From an uncultured Collinsella sp. (GTDB lineage Bacteria; Actinomycetota; Coriobacteriia; Coriobacteriales; Coriobacteriaceae): a stretch of DNA of 11,065 nucleotides. The stretch covers positions 1-11,065 of the forward strand of contig CAAFQT010000181.1 of NCBI GenBank assembly GCA_900765185.1. The letters run 5' to 3'. Every line of letters begins with the position of its first letter. The stretch's first letter is position 1. Positions 4,742-11,065 of the stretch are shown in pieces. Position numbers and translations under genes: made by a program. The notes under the pieces were generated by a model that ran no database searches, was not told where the DNA came from, and saw only the letters and a list, made by a program, of their open reading frames with translations.

Positions 4742-7700
4742 ATGCTCATTCACCGTATAGCCGCGCAGCTCTACACTGCCGAGGCCTTGCAGGCCGTCGA
4801 GGCCGGGCTCGATGCTGGCGAGGACGTGACGCTGGCTGTGTCGCAGTCGGGCCGCACGCTTATGGCGGCCGCCCAGTTTGCGCGCCGTCCGCGCCCGACG
4901 GTCTATATCGTGAGCGGCGAGGATGCGGCCGATCGCGCCGCGCGTAGCCTTGCCGCCTACGTGGGCCTGGCGCACGTGTGTCGTTTTCCTGAGCGCAAGG
5001 ACTATCCGTGGCGCGAGCAGGCGCCGGACGACGCCGTGGTGGCGCAGCGCTGCGAGGCTCTGGGGCGCATCGTGCGCGGGGACAACTGCATCATGGTCGC
5101 CTCGGCTCGCGCGCTGCTGCGCTGCGTGCCGCCGGTCGGGAGCCGCTACTGGGAGTCCACTACTTTTGCGGTGGGCGAGGAGATTCCCTTTGACGAGGTG
5201 CCGCAGCGCTTGGTGGGCATGGGCTACACCAATGCCGGCGCCGCCGATGCGCCCGGCTTGTTTCGCGTTCACGGCGACACCGTCGAGGTGTTCCCCGCAC
5301 AGGAAAAGGCACCCGTGCGCATCGAGTTCTTCGGCGACGAGATTGACCGCATCCGCCGCATGGTGAGCTCCACGGGGCAGACCATCGGCAACGAGGACAG
5401 CATCGAAATCTTTCCCTGCCGCGAACTGGCACTCACCGACGAGGCCGTCCACAACATGCATGTGGCGCTCTATCGCGCCAGCCAGGATGACAGCAAACTG
5501 GCGGCGCTGCTCGAGATGGTGGATGCGCGCATCGTCACGCCCGAGCTCGACCGCTTTTTGCCGGTGATGTACGGCCAGACCGTAAGCCCGTTGGCGCACG
5601 TGAGCGGCAAGGCGCTCGTGGTTCTGTCCGAGCCGCGCTCGCTGTTCGACGACTGCCTGCGCGCCTACGAGGATATCGAGGCGCGTGCCGGCGAGGCAGG
5701 GATTGACCGCCTGGATGGTCTGTACGTGCGCGCTCAACAGCTCGATTTTGGTGCCCAGCAGCGCTTGAACTACGTAAGCCTCATCCGTGCCGGCGGTGCG
5801 GTGACGGCCGAGCTCAAGATTGAGCAGCCTGCTATCGCAGGCTCGGACAACCGTTTTATGACGCGCGTTCAGGAAGTCGTGGGCAAGCGCTATGCCTGCG
5901 TGTTTGCCATTCCCGACCGCGGCGCGCGCGAGTCGATGGAGCTCACCTTTGGCGACGAGGGCATTACCTTTGAGGAATCGCTGACGGCCGCGCCCGAAAA
6001 CGCCGGCGTCATTGGCGAGCGCGTGCGCGTGGCGGCGGCAGATTCTGCCGATCGTGCTGCCCGTCAGGATGCTCATGCTGCAATTCGCGAGCGTAAGGCT
6101 GACGCGCTCAACGCCCGCTCGCTCGAGGCGGGCGCGGCCCAGGCTGCCGCCGGTGCTGCCGTGCCCACTATCTCGCGCGGACGCGTGACCTTTGTCGATG
6201 CCGCCCTGCCGCAGGGCGTGGTGGTGCCCGATGCCAACCTGGCCGTGTTCTCGATCGCCGACCTCAACGCCCGTATGGATGCCAACCGCGCGCGCAGCCG
6301 CCGCAAGGTGGACATTACGCAGATCACGTTTCCGTTTAAGCCGGGCGACTACGTGGTGCACGCCACTCACGGCATCGCGCTCTTTAGCGAGATCGCGCGC
6401 CAGGAAGTGGGCGGCAAGGAGCGCGACTACTTTTTGCTGGAATATGCCGACGGCGACAAGCTCTACGTGCCGCTCGAGCAGGTCGACCGCATCACGCGCT
6501 ATGTTGGCCCCGACGGCGACAAGCCGCGCCTGACCAGGCTCAACACCGCCGACTGGACGCGGGCTACCAACAAGGCGCGCAAGAATGCCAAAAAGCTGGC
6601 GTTTGACCTGGTCGACCTGTATACACGCCGCTCGTCGATTACCGGTATCGCCTGCCCGCCCGACACGCCCGAGCAGATCGAGATGGAGGAGAGCTTTCCC
6701 TACGACGAGACGCGCGACCAGCTGGAGGCTATTGCCGACATCAAGGCCGACATGGAAGCGCCCAAGCCCATGGACCGCCTGCTGTGCGGCGACGTGGGCT
6801 TTGGCAAGACCGAGGTTGCCCTGCGCGCGGCGTTTAAGTGCGTGGACTCCGGCCGCCAGGTCATGGTGCTCTGCCCCACGACCATTCTGGCCCAGCAGCA
6901 CTATGAGACGTTCTTTGAGCGCTTTGCCCCGTTTGGCCTCGAGGTCGAAGTGCTCAGCCGCTTCCGCACCCCGGCGCAGCAAAAGCGCGCGCTTAAGGCG
7001 TTTGCCGAGGGCACGATCGACGTGCTCATCGGCACGCACCGCTTGCTTTCTGCCGACGTGAACCCCAAGAACCTGGGCATGGTGATCATCGACGAGGAGC
7101 AGCGCTTTGGTGTGCAGCACAAGGAGCAGCTCAAGAACCTGCGCGAGCAAATCGACGTGCTCACGCTTTCGGCAACGCCTATTCCGCGAACCATGCAGAT
7201 GGCCACGAGCGGCGTGCGCGACATGAGCCTGATCACCACACCGCCGACCGGGCGTCGTCCCGTGATCGTGCACGTGGGGGAGTACGACCCCGATGTGGTG
7301 AGCGCGGCGATTCGCCTGGAGGTGGGCCGCGGCGGCCAGGTGTACTACGTGTCCAACCGCGTTAAGACCATCGATGACGCCGTGGCGCGCGTGCATGAGG
7401 CCGCGCCCGAGGCGCGCGTGGGCGTGGCACACGGCAAGATGAGCCCGCGCGAGGTCGAGGACGTGATGATTGAGTTCGCGACCAAAAAGATCGATGTGCT
7501 CATCGCCACGACCATCGTGGAGAGCGGCATCGACAACGCAACGGCCAACACGCTGATCATCGAGGACTCGCAGCGCCTTGGCCTGGCGCAGCTCTACCAG
7601 CTCAAGGGCCGTGTGGGCCGCTCTGCCACGCAGGCCTACGCGTACTTTATGTTCCCCGGCGAGCTGCCGCTCACCGAGGAGGCAACGGCGCGCCTGACCG

Positions 7701-8374
7701 CACTTTCCGAGTTCCAGGACCTGGGCAGCGGCATGCGCATCGCCATGCGCGACCTAGAGATCCGTGGCGCCGGTTCGCTTATGGGAGCCGAGCAGCACGG
7801 CAACCTGTCGAGCGTGGGCTTTGATCTGTTTACGCAGATGCTGGGCCAGGCCGTGGCCGAGGCGCGCGGCGATGACGACGCCGGCGTGGAGGCGGCGAGC
7901 GTGGGTATTAACCTGCCGGCCGACTACTTCTTGTCCGAGGAGTACCTGCCGGCGGTGGACCAGCGCGTGCTCGTGTACCGTAAGCTCGCAGCGGCCGAGG
8001 ACCTGGAGAGCATTGACGAGGTGCAGGAAGAGACCGAGGCCGCGCATGGTGAGCTGCCGTTGGCGGGACTCAACCTGTTCAATCGCGCGCGCATCCGCAT
8101 TCGCGGCGAGCGCCTGGGGCTCGAGAGCGTCACGCTCAGCGGCGGTCGCATCACGTTTTTGGGCGTCGACGTGCCCAAGAAGGTGGCCTTTGAGCTTAAG
8201 ACCCGCTATGGCGCGGTGAACTTCCCCAAGAGCCGCAAGTTGTCGGTGCCCTACAAGGCGGGCGCCGGCGCGGGCAGCGGCCTGGGTCGCGGTCTCGACG
8301 CCAACGACGGCACCGGCCCGGTGGCCGCGGCACTCATGCTGCTGCAGCAATTAGGCGCGAGTGACGATGACTGA
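4742..8374 (+). CDS. mfd: Transcription-repair coupling factor Mfd
   Basis: Mfd is an ATP-driven DNA translocase that pushes stalled RNA polymerase off damaged DNA and recruits UvrA to begin nucleotide-excision repair on the transcribed strand. The 1210-residue protein is full length (E. coli 1148). The N-terminal UvrB-like region includes RVHGDTVEVFP and VRIEFFGDEID (about 175-202). The CarD-like RNA-polymerase-interacting domain starts with FKPGDYVVHATHGIALF (about 530). Helicase motifs follow: Walker A GDVGFGKTE (683-691), DEEQ (784-787), LTLSATPIPRT (807-817) and QLYQLKGRVGRS (about 950-961). The RecG/Mfd signature LEIRGAGSLMGAEQHG (about 1004) and the C-terminal TRCF domain complete it. 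An Ala/Arg-rich stretch (about 430-490) before the CarD domain accounts for some of the extra length. The ATG at 4742 is chosen because GGAGGAA (4731-4737) precedes it; a TTG further upstream lies in the terminator. GC and codon bias are very strong. Confidence 0.97.
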   Translation: MLIHRIAAQLYTAEALQAVEAGLDAGEDVTLAVSQSGRTLMAAAQFARRPRPTVYIVSGEDAADRAARSLAAYVGLAHVCRFPERKDYPWREQAPDDAVVAQRCEALGRIVRGDNCIMVASARALLRCVPPVGSRYWESTTFAVGEEIPFDEVPQRLVGMGYTNAGAADAPGLFRVHGDTVEVFPAQEKAPVRIEFFGDEIDRIRRMVSSTGQTIGNEDSIEIFPCRELALTDEAVHNMHVALYRASQDDSKLAALLEMVDARIVTPELDRFLPVMYGQTVSPLAHVSGKALVVLSEPRSLFDDCLRAYEDIEARAGEAGIDRLDGLYVRAQQLDFGAQQRLNYVSLIRAGGAVTAELKIEQPAIAGSDNRFMTRVQEVVGKRYACVFAIPDRGARESMELTFGDEGITFEESLTAAPENAGVIGERVRVAAADSADRAARQDAHAAIRERKADALNARSLEAGAAQAAAGAAVPTISRGRVTFVDAALPQGVVVPDANLAVFSIADLNARMDANRARSRRKVDITQITFPFKPGDYVVHATHGIALFSEIARQEVGGKERDYFLLEYADGDKLYVPLEQVDRITRYVGPDGDKPRLTRLNTADWTRATNKARKNAKKLAFDLVDLYTRRSSITGIACPPDTPEQIEMEESFPYDETRDQLEAIADIKADMEAPKPMDRLLCGDVGFGKTEVALRAAFKCVDSGRQVMVLCPTTILAQQHYETFFERFAPFGLEVEVLSRFRTPAQQKRALKAFAEGTIDVLIGTHRLLSADVNPKNLGMVIIDEEQRFGVQHKEQLKNLREQIDVLTLSATPIPRTMQMATSGVRDMSLITTPPTGRRPVIVHVGEYDPDVVSAAIRLEVGRGGQVYYVSNRVKTIDDAVARVHEAAPEARVGVAHGKMSPREVEDVMIEFATKKIDVLIATTIVESGIDNATANTLIIEDSQRLGLAQLYQLKGRVGRSATQAYAYFMFPGELPLTEEATARLTALSEFQDLGSGMRIAMRDLEIRGAGSLMGAEQHGNLSSVGFDLFTQMLGQAVAEARGDDDAGVEAASVGINLPADYFLSEEYLPAVDQRVLVYRKLAAAEDLESIDEVQEETEAAHGELPLAGLNLFNRARIRIRGERLGLESVTLSGGRITFLGVDVPKKVAFELKTRYGAVNFPKSRKLSVPYKAGAGAGSGLGRGLDANDGTGPVAAALMLLQQLGASDDD

Positions 8375-8389
8375 CAAGTAAGGGGCGTA

Positions 8390-8415
8390 GCGGGGCGGAG
8401 TCATCTTTGCCCCGC
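8390..8415. other. Inverted repeat between mfd and the PAP2 gene
   Basis: GCGGGGC (8390-8396) and GCCCCGC (8409-8415) form a perfect 7-bp stem with a 12-base loop, 16 bases after the mfd stop. There is no T-run after it, so it could be a processing or stability element or a weak terminator. Confidence 0.35.
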
Positions 8416-8454
8416 CACGTTGCAGGTTGATTCCAGCCACATCGAAAGGAAAGC

Positions 8455-9318
8455 ATGTTCGGATACATCTATAAGAAAGATGTCGCCATTATCGCGGTTA
8501 TCCTTGCCCTTTGCCTGGGCGTGGGCAGCTTCTTCGATTATCAGATCTCGTGCGCGCTGTTCAACATCGGCAGCATGTACGGCCGCTTTATCGAGGCTGC
8601 CGGCGAGCTGCCGTTTGAGCTGACGGCGAGCATCGCAGGCGTTATGCTCGTGCGAGCGGTGCGTCCCGACTCCAGGGGGAGCAAATGGCTCGCCGTGCTC
8701 GGCATCCTCGTTAACGTTGGTCTGGCTGGCTACGAGATCGTTTCGTCCCTGCGGGTTGGCGGCAAACTCATTGCCGTTCAGCTGGTGCTGACGTTTGTGC
8801 TGGTGATTGCTGCTAACTTTATCGTCTATCGTCTCACGCGCGACACCGCGCCCGACGAGCTTATGCACTGGGCGTTGATGGTGCTGGCCGTGTGGGCCGC
8901 TCAAGCCATCATCCTCAACGTCATTGTTAAGCCGCTGTGGTCGCGCCCGCGCATGCGTGTGATCGAGGTGACGCCGGGGCTCGATTTTCAGCCGTGGTGG
9001 GTGATTGGCAACCCCGACAAGTGGGCCTTTATCGCCGCCGGCGTGATCAAGGACGGCTTCAAGTCGTTTGCGAGCGGACACACGGCGCATGCGGCGATCG
9101 GCCTTATGCTCGCCGGGCTTCCCGCGGCGGCCTTTAAGGAAAAATCGTCGCGCCGCCGGGTGGTCTTTTGGACGGCGGCTATGGTCGCGGCGCTCGTCGC
9201 CTTTGGCCGCATCGTGATCGGAGCGCACTTTTTGAGTGACGTGAGCTGCGGCTTTGCCCTGGTGCTGGCGCTTGAGTGCCTTGCTGCGCGCATTGCCTAT
9301 CCCAACGGCGTACAATAG
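8455..9318 (+). CDS. PAP2-family membrane phosphatase
   Basis: This 287-residue integral membrane protein carries the three signature motifs of the PAP2 (phosphatidic acid phosphatase type 2) superfamily: C1 KPLWSRP (159-165), C2 ASGH (207-210) and C3 R252-x5-H258-x3-D262. His210 and His258 would be the catalytic pair that removes phosphate from a lipid or polyprenyl phosphate at the outer membrane face. C2 has Ala where most members have Pro (PSGH); this variant retains the catalytic Ser-Gly-His. Hydrophobic segments lie near 9-27, 53-68, 78-98, 104-125, 138-158, 211-227, 236-254 and 262-280. The substrate cannot be read from sequence; undecaprenyl pyrophosphate or phosphatidylglycerol phosphate are candidates. 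The ATG is set by AAAGGA 4 bases upstream. The gene starts 80 bases after mfd on the same strand and ends 45 bases before the aldolase gene. Confidence 0.88.
   Translation: MFGYIYKKDVAIIAVILALCLGVGSFFDYQISCALFNIGSMYGRFIEAAGELPFELTASIAGVMLVRAVRPDSRGSKWLAVLGILVNVGLAGYEIVSSLRVGGKLIAVQLVLTFVLVIAANFIVYRLTRDTAPDELMHWALMVLAVWAAQAIILNVIVKPLWSRPRMRVIEVTPGLDFQPWWVIGNPDKWAFIAAGVIKDGFKSFASGHTAHAAIGLMLAGLPAAAFKEKSSRRRVVFWTAAMVAALVAFGRIVIGAHFLSDVSCGFALVLALECLAARIAYPNGVQ
9311..9316 (+). promoter_or_regulatory. Possible -10 box for the aldolase gene
   Basis: TACAAT, a near-consensus -10 hexamer, overlaps the PAP2 stop codon and would start transcription about 40 bases before the aldolase ATG. No convincing -35 is seen at 16-18 bases, so read-through from the PAP2 gene is as likely. 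Confidence 0.25.
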
Positions 9319-9363
9319 CTCCGTTTGAATCATCTGACCGATACCCGGTAAGAGAGGATTGCC

Positions 9364-10389
9364 ATGCTCGCGTTTAACAACGATTATTCCCACGGCGCAC
9401 ATCCGGCAGTGCTGCAGGCACTCGTCGATACCAACATGGAGCCGCAGCCCGGCTACGGTACCGATGCGCACACCGAGCGTGCCAAGCAGCTTATCCGCGA
9501 GGCTTGTCAGGCCCCCGATGCTGACGTGTTTTTTCTGGTGGGCGGCACGCAGGCCAACGCGACGGTGATCGACATGCTGCTTGCGCCCTACGAGGGTGTC
9601 GTTGCTGCCGAGACTGGTCACGTCGCCTGTCACGAGGCGGGCGCCATCGAGTTCGGCGGCCACAAGGTGCTCACCATCCCCGGCTACGAGGGCAAGATGC
9701 ACGCCGAGGACCTCGAGAACTATATCCAGGTGTTCTACGAAAACGAGAGCTACGAGCACACGGTGTTCCCGGGCGCCGTGTATGTGAGCCTATCGACCGA
9801 GTACGGTACGCTGTACTCCAAGGCCGAGCTCGCGGCGATTCACGCGGTGTGTCAGAAGCGCGAGATTCCGCTGTTTGTGGACGGTGCTCGTCTGGCCTAT
9901 GCACTGGCGGCCGATGAGTGCGACATTACCCTGCCCGAGCTGGCGCAGCTGTGCGACGTGTTCTACATCGGCGGCACCAAGTGCGGTGCGCTCTGCGGCG
10001 AGGCCGTGGTGTTCTGCGGCATGCACGCCCCGGCGCATCCCATTCCGCGTATTAAGCAGCATGGCGCACTGCTCGCCAAGGGCCGCCTGACGGGTGTGCA
10101 GTTCGAGGCGCTCTTTACCGACGGCCTGTATTTTGAGATTGGTCGCCAGGCGATCGAGACGGCCCAGGCGCTGCGTCGTGTACTGCACGAGCGCGGCTAC
10201 CAGTTCTTCTTGGAGACGCCCACGAACCAGCAGTTCGTGATTCTGCCCAACGAGGACATGGCCCGCATTCGCGAGCATGTGGCGATCGAGTACTGGGAAA
10301 AATACGACGAGACCCACACGGTGGTGCGTTTTTGCACCAGCTGGGCCACGACGCAGGAGGATATCGACGCGCTGGCGGCTGTCCTGTAG
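9364..10389 (+). CDS. Threonine aldolase-family PLP enzyme (beta-eliminating lyase)
   Basis: A 341-residue, fold-type I pyridoxal-phosphate enzyme of the low-specificity threonine aldolase / beta-eliminating lyase family. Family members cleave L-threonine or L-allo-threonine to glycine and acetaldehyde in the cytoplasm; some relatives act on other beta-hydroxy amino acids. The start FNNDYSHGAHPAVLQAL (4-20) matches the family's N-terminal substrate region. GGTQANAT (60-67) binds the PLP phosphate, ETGHVACHEAGA (83-94) holds the His that stacks on the cofactor, FVDGARLAYA (171-180) holds Asp173 and Arg176, and YIGGTKCGA (201-209) holds Lys206, the Schiff-base lysine. Arg322 (VRFCTSW) probably binds the substrate carboxylate. 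Length is normal. AGAGGA (9353-9358) sets the ATG. A terminator follows at once, so this gene ends the mfd-side gene cluster. Exact substrate preference (L, allo or D) is not readable. Confidence 0.88.
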   Translation: MLAFNNDYSHGAHPAVLQALVDTNMEPQPGYGTDAHTERAKQLIREACQAPDADVFFLVGGTQANATVIDMLLAPYEGVVAAETGHVACHEAGAIEFGGHKVLTIPGYEGKMHAEDLENYIQVFYENESYEHTVFPGAVYVSLSTEYGTLYSKAELAAIHAVCQKREIPLFVDGARLAYALAADECDITLPELAQLCDVFYIGGTKCGALCGEAVVFCGMHAPAHPIPRIKQHGALLAKGRLTGVQFEALFTDGLYFEIGRQAIETAQALRRVLHERGYQFFLETPTNQQFVILPNEDMARIREHVAIEYWEKYDETHTVVRFCTSWATTQEDIDALAAVL

Positions 10390-10408
10390 CCTGATGTAAT
10401 AACGGGGG

Positions 10409-10450
10409 CCGCCTTGCACTGGGTTTGGCGCAGGGCGGTCTTTGCTTTTG
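10409..10450 (+). terminator. Terminator between the aldolase and GNAT genes
   Basis: CCGCCTTGC (10409-10417) pairs with GCAGGGCGG (10430-10438), 9 bp with one T-G wobble and a 12-base loop, followed by the T-rich TCTTTGCTTTT (10439-10449). It starts about 20 bases after the aldolase stop and ends directly before the GNAT Shine-Dalgarno site. Confidence 0.75.
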
Positions 10451-10451
10451 A

Positions 10452-10461
10452 GGGGGAGGGG
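10452..10461 (+). promoter_or_regulatory. Ribosome-binding site of the GNAT gene
   Basis: The purine block GGGGGAGGGG ends 4 bases before ATG 10466, with its GGAGG core about 7 bases away. It excludes the in-frame TTG at 10442, which lies upstream within the terminator tail. A second ATG at 10475 is less well spaced. Confidence 0.65.
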
Positions 10462-10465
10462 CTGT

Positions 10466-11047
10466 ATGCCCGAGATGTCCGAGCCGACGATTCGCCTGGC
10501 GACGCCCGATGACGCGCCGGTGTTGCTTGCCATCTATGAGCCGTATGTGCGCCAGACGGCGATTACCTGCGAATACGAGGTGCCGAGCGTTGAGGAGTTC
10601 GCCGGGCGCATCGAACGCACGCTCAAGCGCTATCCGTATCTGGTGATGGAGCTGGACGGGCGTCCGGTAGGCTATGCCTATGTGGGTTCGCTCAACAGCC
10701 GCGAGGCATACGACTGGTCGGTCGAGACGTCGATCTACCTGGCGCGCGACGTGCGCCACGGCGGGCTGGGCCGCAAGCTGCACGATGCGCTCAAGCAATG
10801 TTTGATCGCGATGGGCATCACCAATATGTGCGCGCTCATCGCCGTGCCGCACGACAAGGACGACGAGTATCTGACGCACAACAGTCAGGATTTCCATGCC
10901 CATATGGGCTACCGCCTGGTGGGCGCCTTCGATCGCTGCGCCCAAAAGTTCGGCCGCTGGTACGACATGTGCTGGATGGAGCTGGTCCTAGCCGAGCGCA
11001 CACCCAACCAACCCAAGCCAACCTGGTTCCCCGACCTCCTCGCCTAA
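10466..11047 (+). CDS. GNAT N-acetyltransferase, phosphinothricin acetyltransferase-like
   Basis: This 193-residue protein is a complete GNAT-fold enzyme that would transfer acetyl from acetyl-CoA to an amine. The start TIRLATPDDAPVLLAIYEPY (8-27) with AITCEYEVPS (32-41) closely follows the opening of the phosphinothricin (bialaphos) acetyltransferase subfamily. The acetyl-CoA pyrophosphate loop is RDVRHGGLGRKL (94-105), preceded by the family's SVETSIYL strand (85-92). FHAHMGYRLVG (143-153) and FGRWYDMCWME (162-172) are the usual C-terminal motifs. Resistance to phosphinothricin itself is not implied; many members of this subfamily act on amino-acid analogues such as methionine sulfoximine, or have unknown substrates. 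ATG 10466 is set by the strong SD. The gene has its own terminator-like hairpin immediately upstream and only 18 bases remain after it in the window. Confidence 0.88.
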   Translation: MPEMSEPTIRLATPDDAPVLLAIYEPYVRQTAITCEYEVPSVEEFAGRIERTLKRYPYLVMELDGRPVGYAYVGSLNSREAYDWSVETSIYLARDVRHGGLGRKLHDALKQCLIAMGITNMCALIAVPHDKDDEYLTHNSQDFHAHMGYRLVGAFDRCAQKFGRWYDMCWMELVLAERTPNQPKPTWFPDLLA

Positions 11048-11065
11048 AACCACCACAAAGGTGCC

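Noticed and set aside
3950..7432. Very long minus-strand open frame (1160 codons) opposite mfd and the ATP-grasp gene
   Set aside because: Its product is His/Arg/Ala-rich without any recognisable domain, and it mirrors the strongly GC-biased third positions of mfd. Such antisense frames are expected in high-GC coding DNA.
7754..8350. Minus-strand open frame (198 codons) opposite the 3' end of mfd
   Set aside because: It lies entirely within mfd, where the plus-strand product is unambiguous. Composition is that of an antisense shadow.
8401..9759. Minus-strand open frame of 452 codons opposite the PAP2 and aldolase genes
   Set aside because: It is low-complexity, charged and His-rich, spans two well-supported plus-strand genes and their intergenic gap, and has no domain. 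It is a shadow frame.
10115..10945. Minus-strand open frame (276 codons) opposite the aldolase end and GNAT gene
   Set aside because: It spans a terminator and two real genes on the other strand and shows no motif.

Overview
The window is a gene-dense stretch of a high-GC, probably Gram-positive genome. The strong G/C third-position bias, clear GGAGG-type Shine-Dalgarno sites and the mix of proteins (zinc-ribbon membrane protein, DUF4143 ATPases, Mfd, threonine aldolase family) suggest a gut actinobacterium of class Coriobacteriia, perhaps Collinsella. That placement is inference from gene content and codon style; there is no rRNA or marker phylogeny here.

Layout. Bases 1-54 are the last 17 codons of an endonuclease III gene (nth). 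A minus-strand DUF4143-type AAA ATPase follows (135-1292), convergent with nth. Its AT-rich divergent upstream region (about 1413-1520) carries a promoter-like element and short inverted repeats. Beyond that lies a second, isolated copy of the nth 3' end (1594-1679), shifted out of frame within its iron-sulfur motif. All other genes are on the plus strand: a zinc-ribbon, single-pass membrane protein (1798-2844) closed by a clear terminator; an ATP-grasp protein of the glutathionylspermidine-synthase family (3053-4519); the transcription-repair coupling factor mfd (4742-8374); a PAP2 membrane phosphatase (8455-9318); a PLP-dependent threonine-aldolase-family enzyme (9364-10389); and a GNAT acetyltransferase (10466-11047).

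How it fits together. The genes do not form one pathway. Nth (base-excision repair) and Mfd (transcription-coupled repair) are both DNA-repair housekeeping genes, while the ATPase between the two nth ends looks like accessory DNA. mfd, the PAP2 gene and the aldolase gene are closely spaced and could share transcripts. Two genes, mfd and the GNAT gene, have a terminator-like hairpin almost touching their ribosome-binding site, which leaves no room for a conventional promoter in between.

The most notable feature is the duplicated nth 3' end. The two copies differ only at synonymous positions plus one extra codon. This suggests that the ATPase segment arrived together with a diverged nth end and left the resident end behind as a fragment. 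No CRISPR array, tRNA, rRNA, transposase or integrase gene, or obvious novel multi-gene system is visible.
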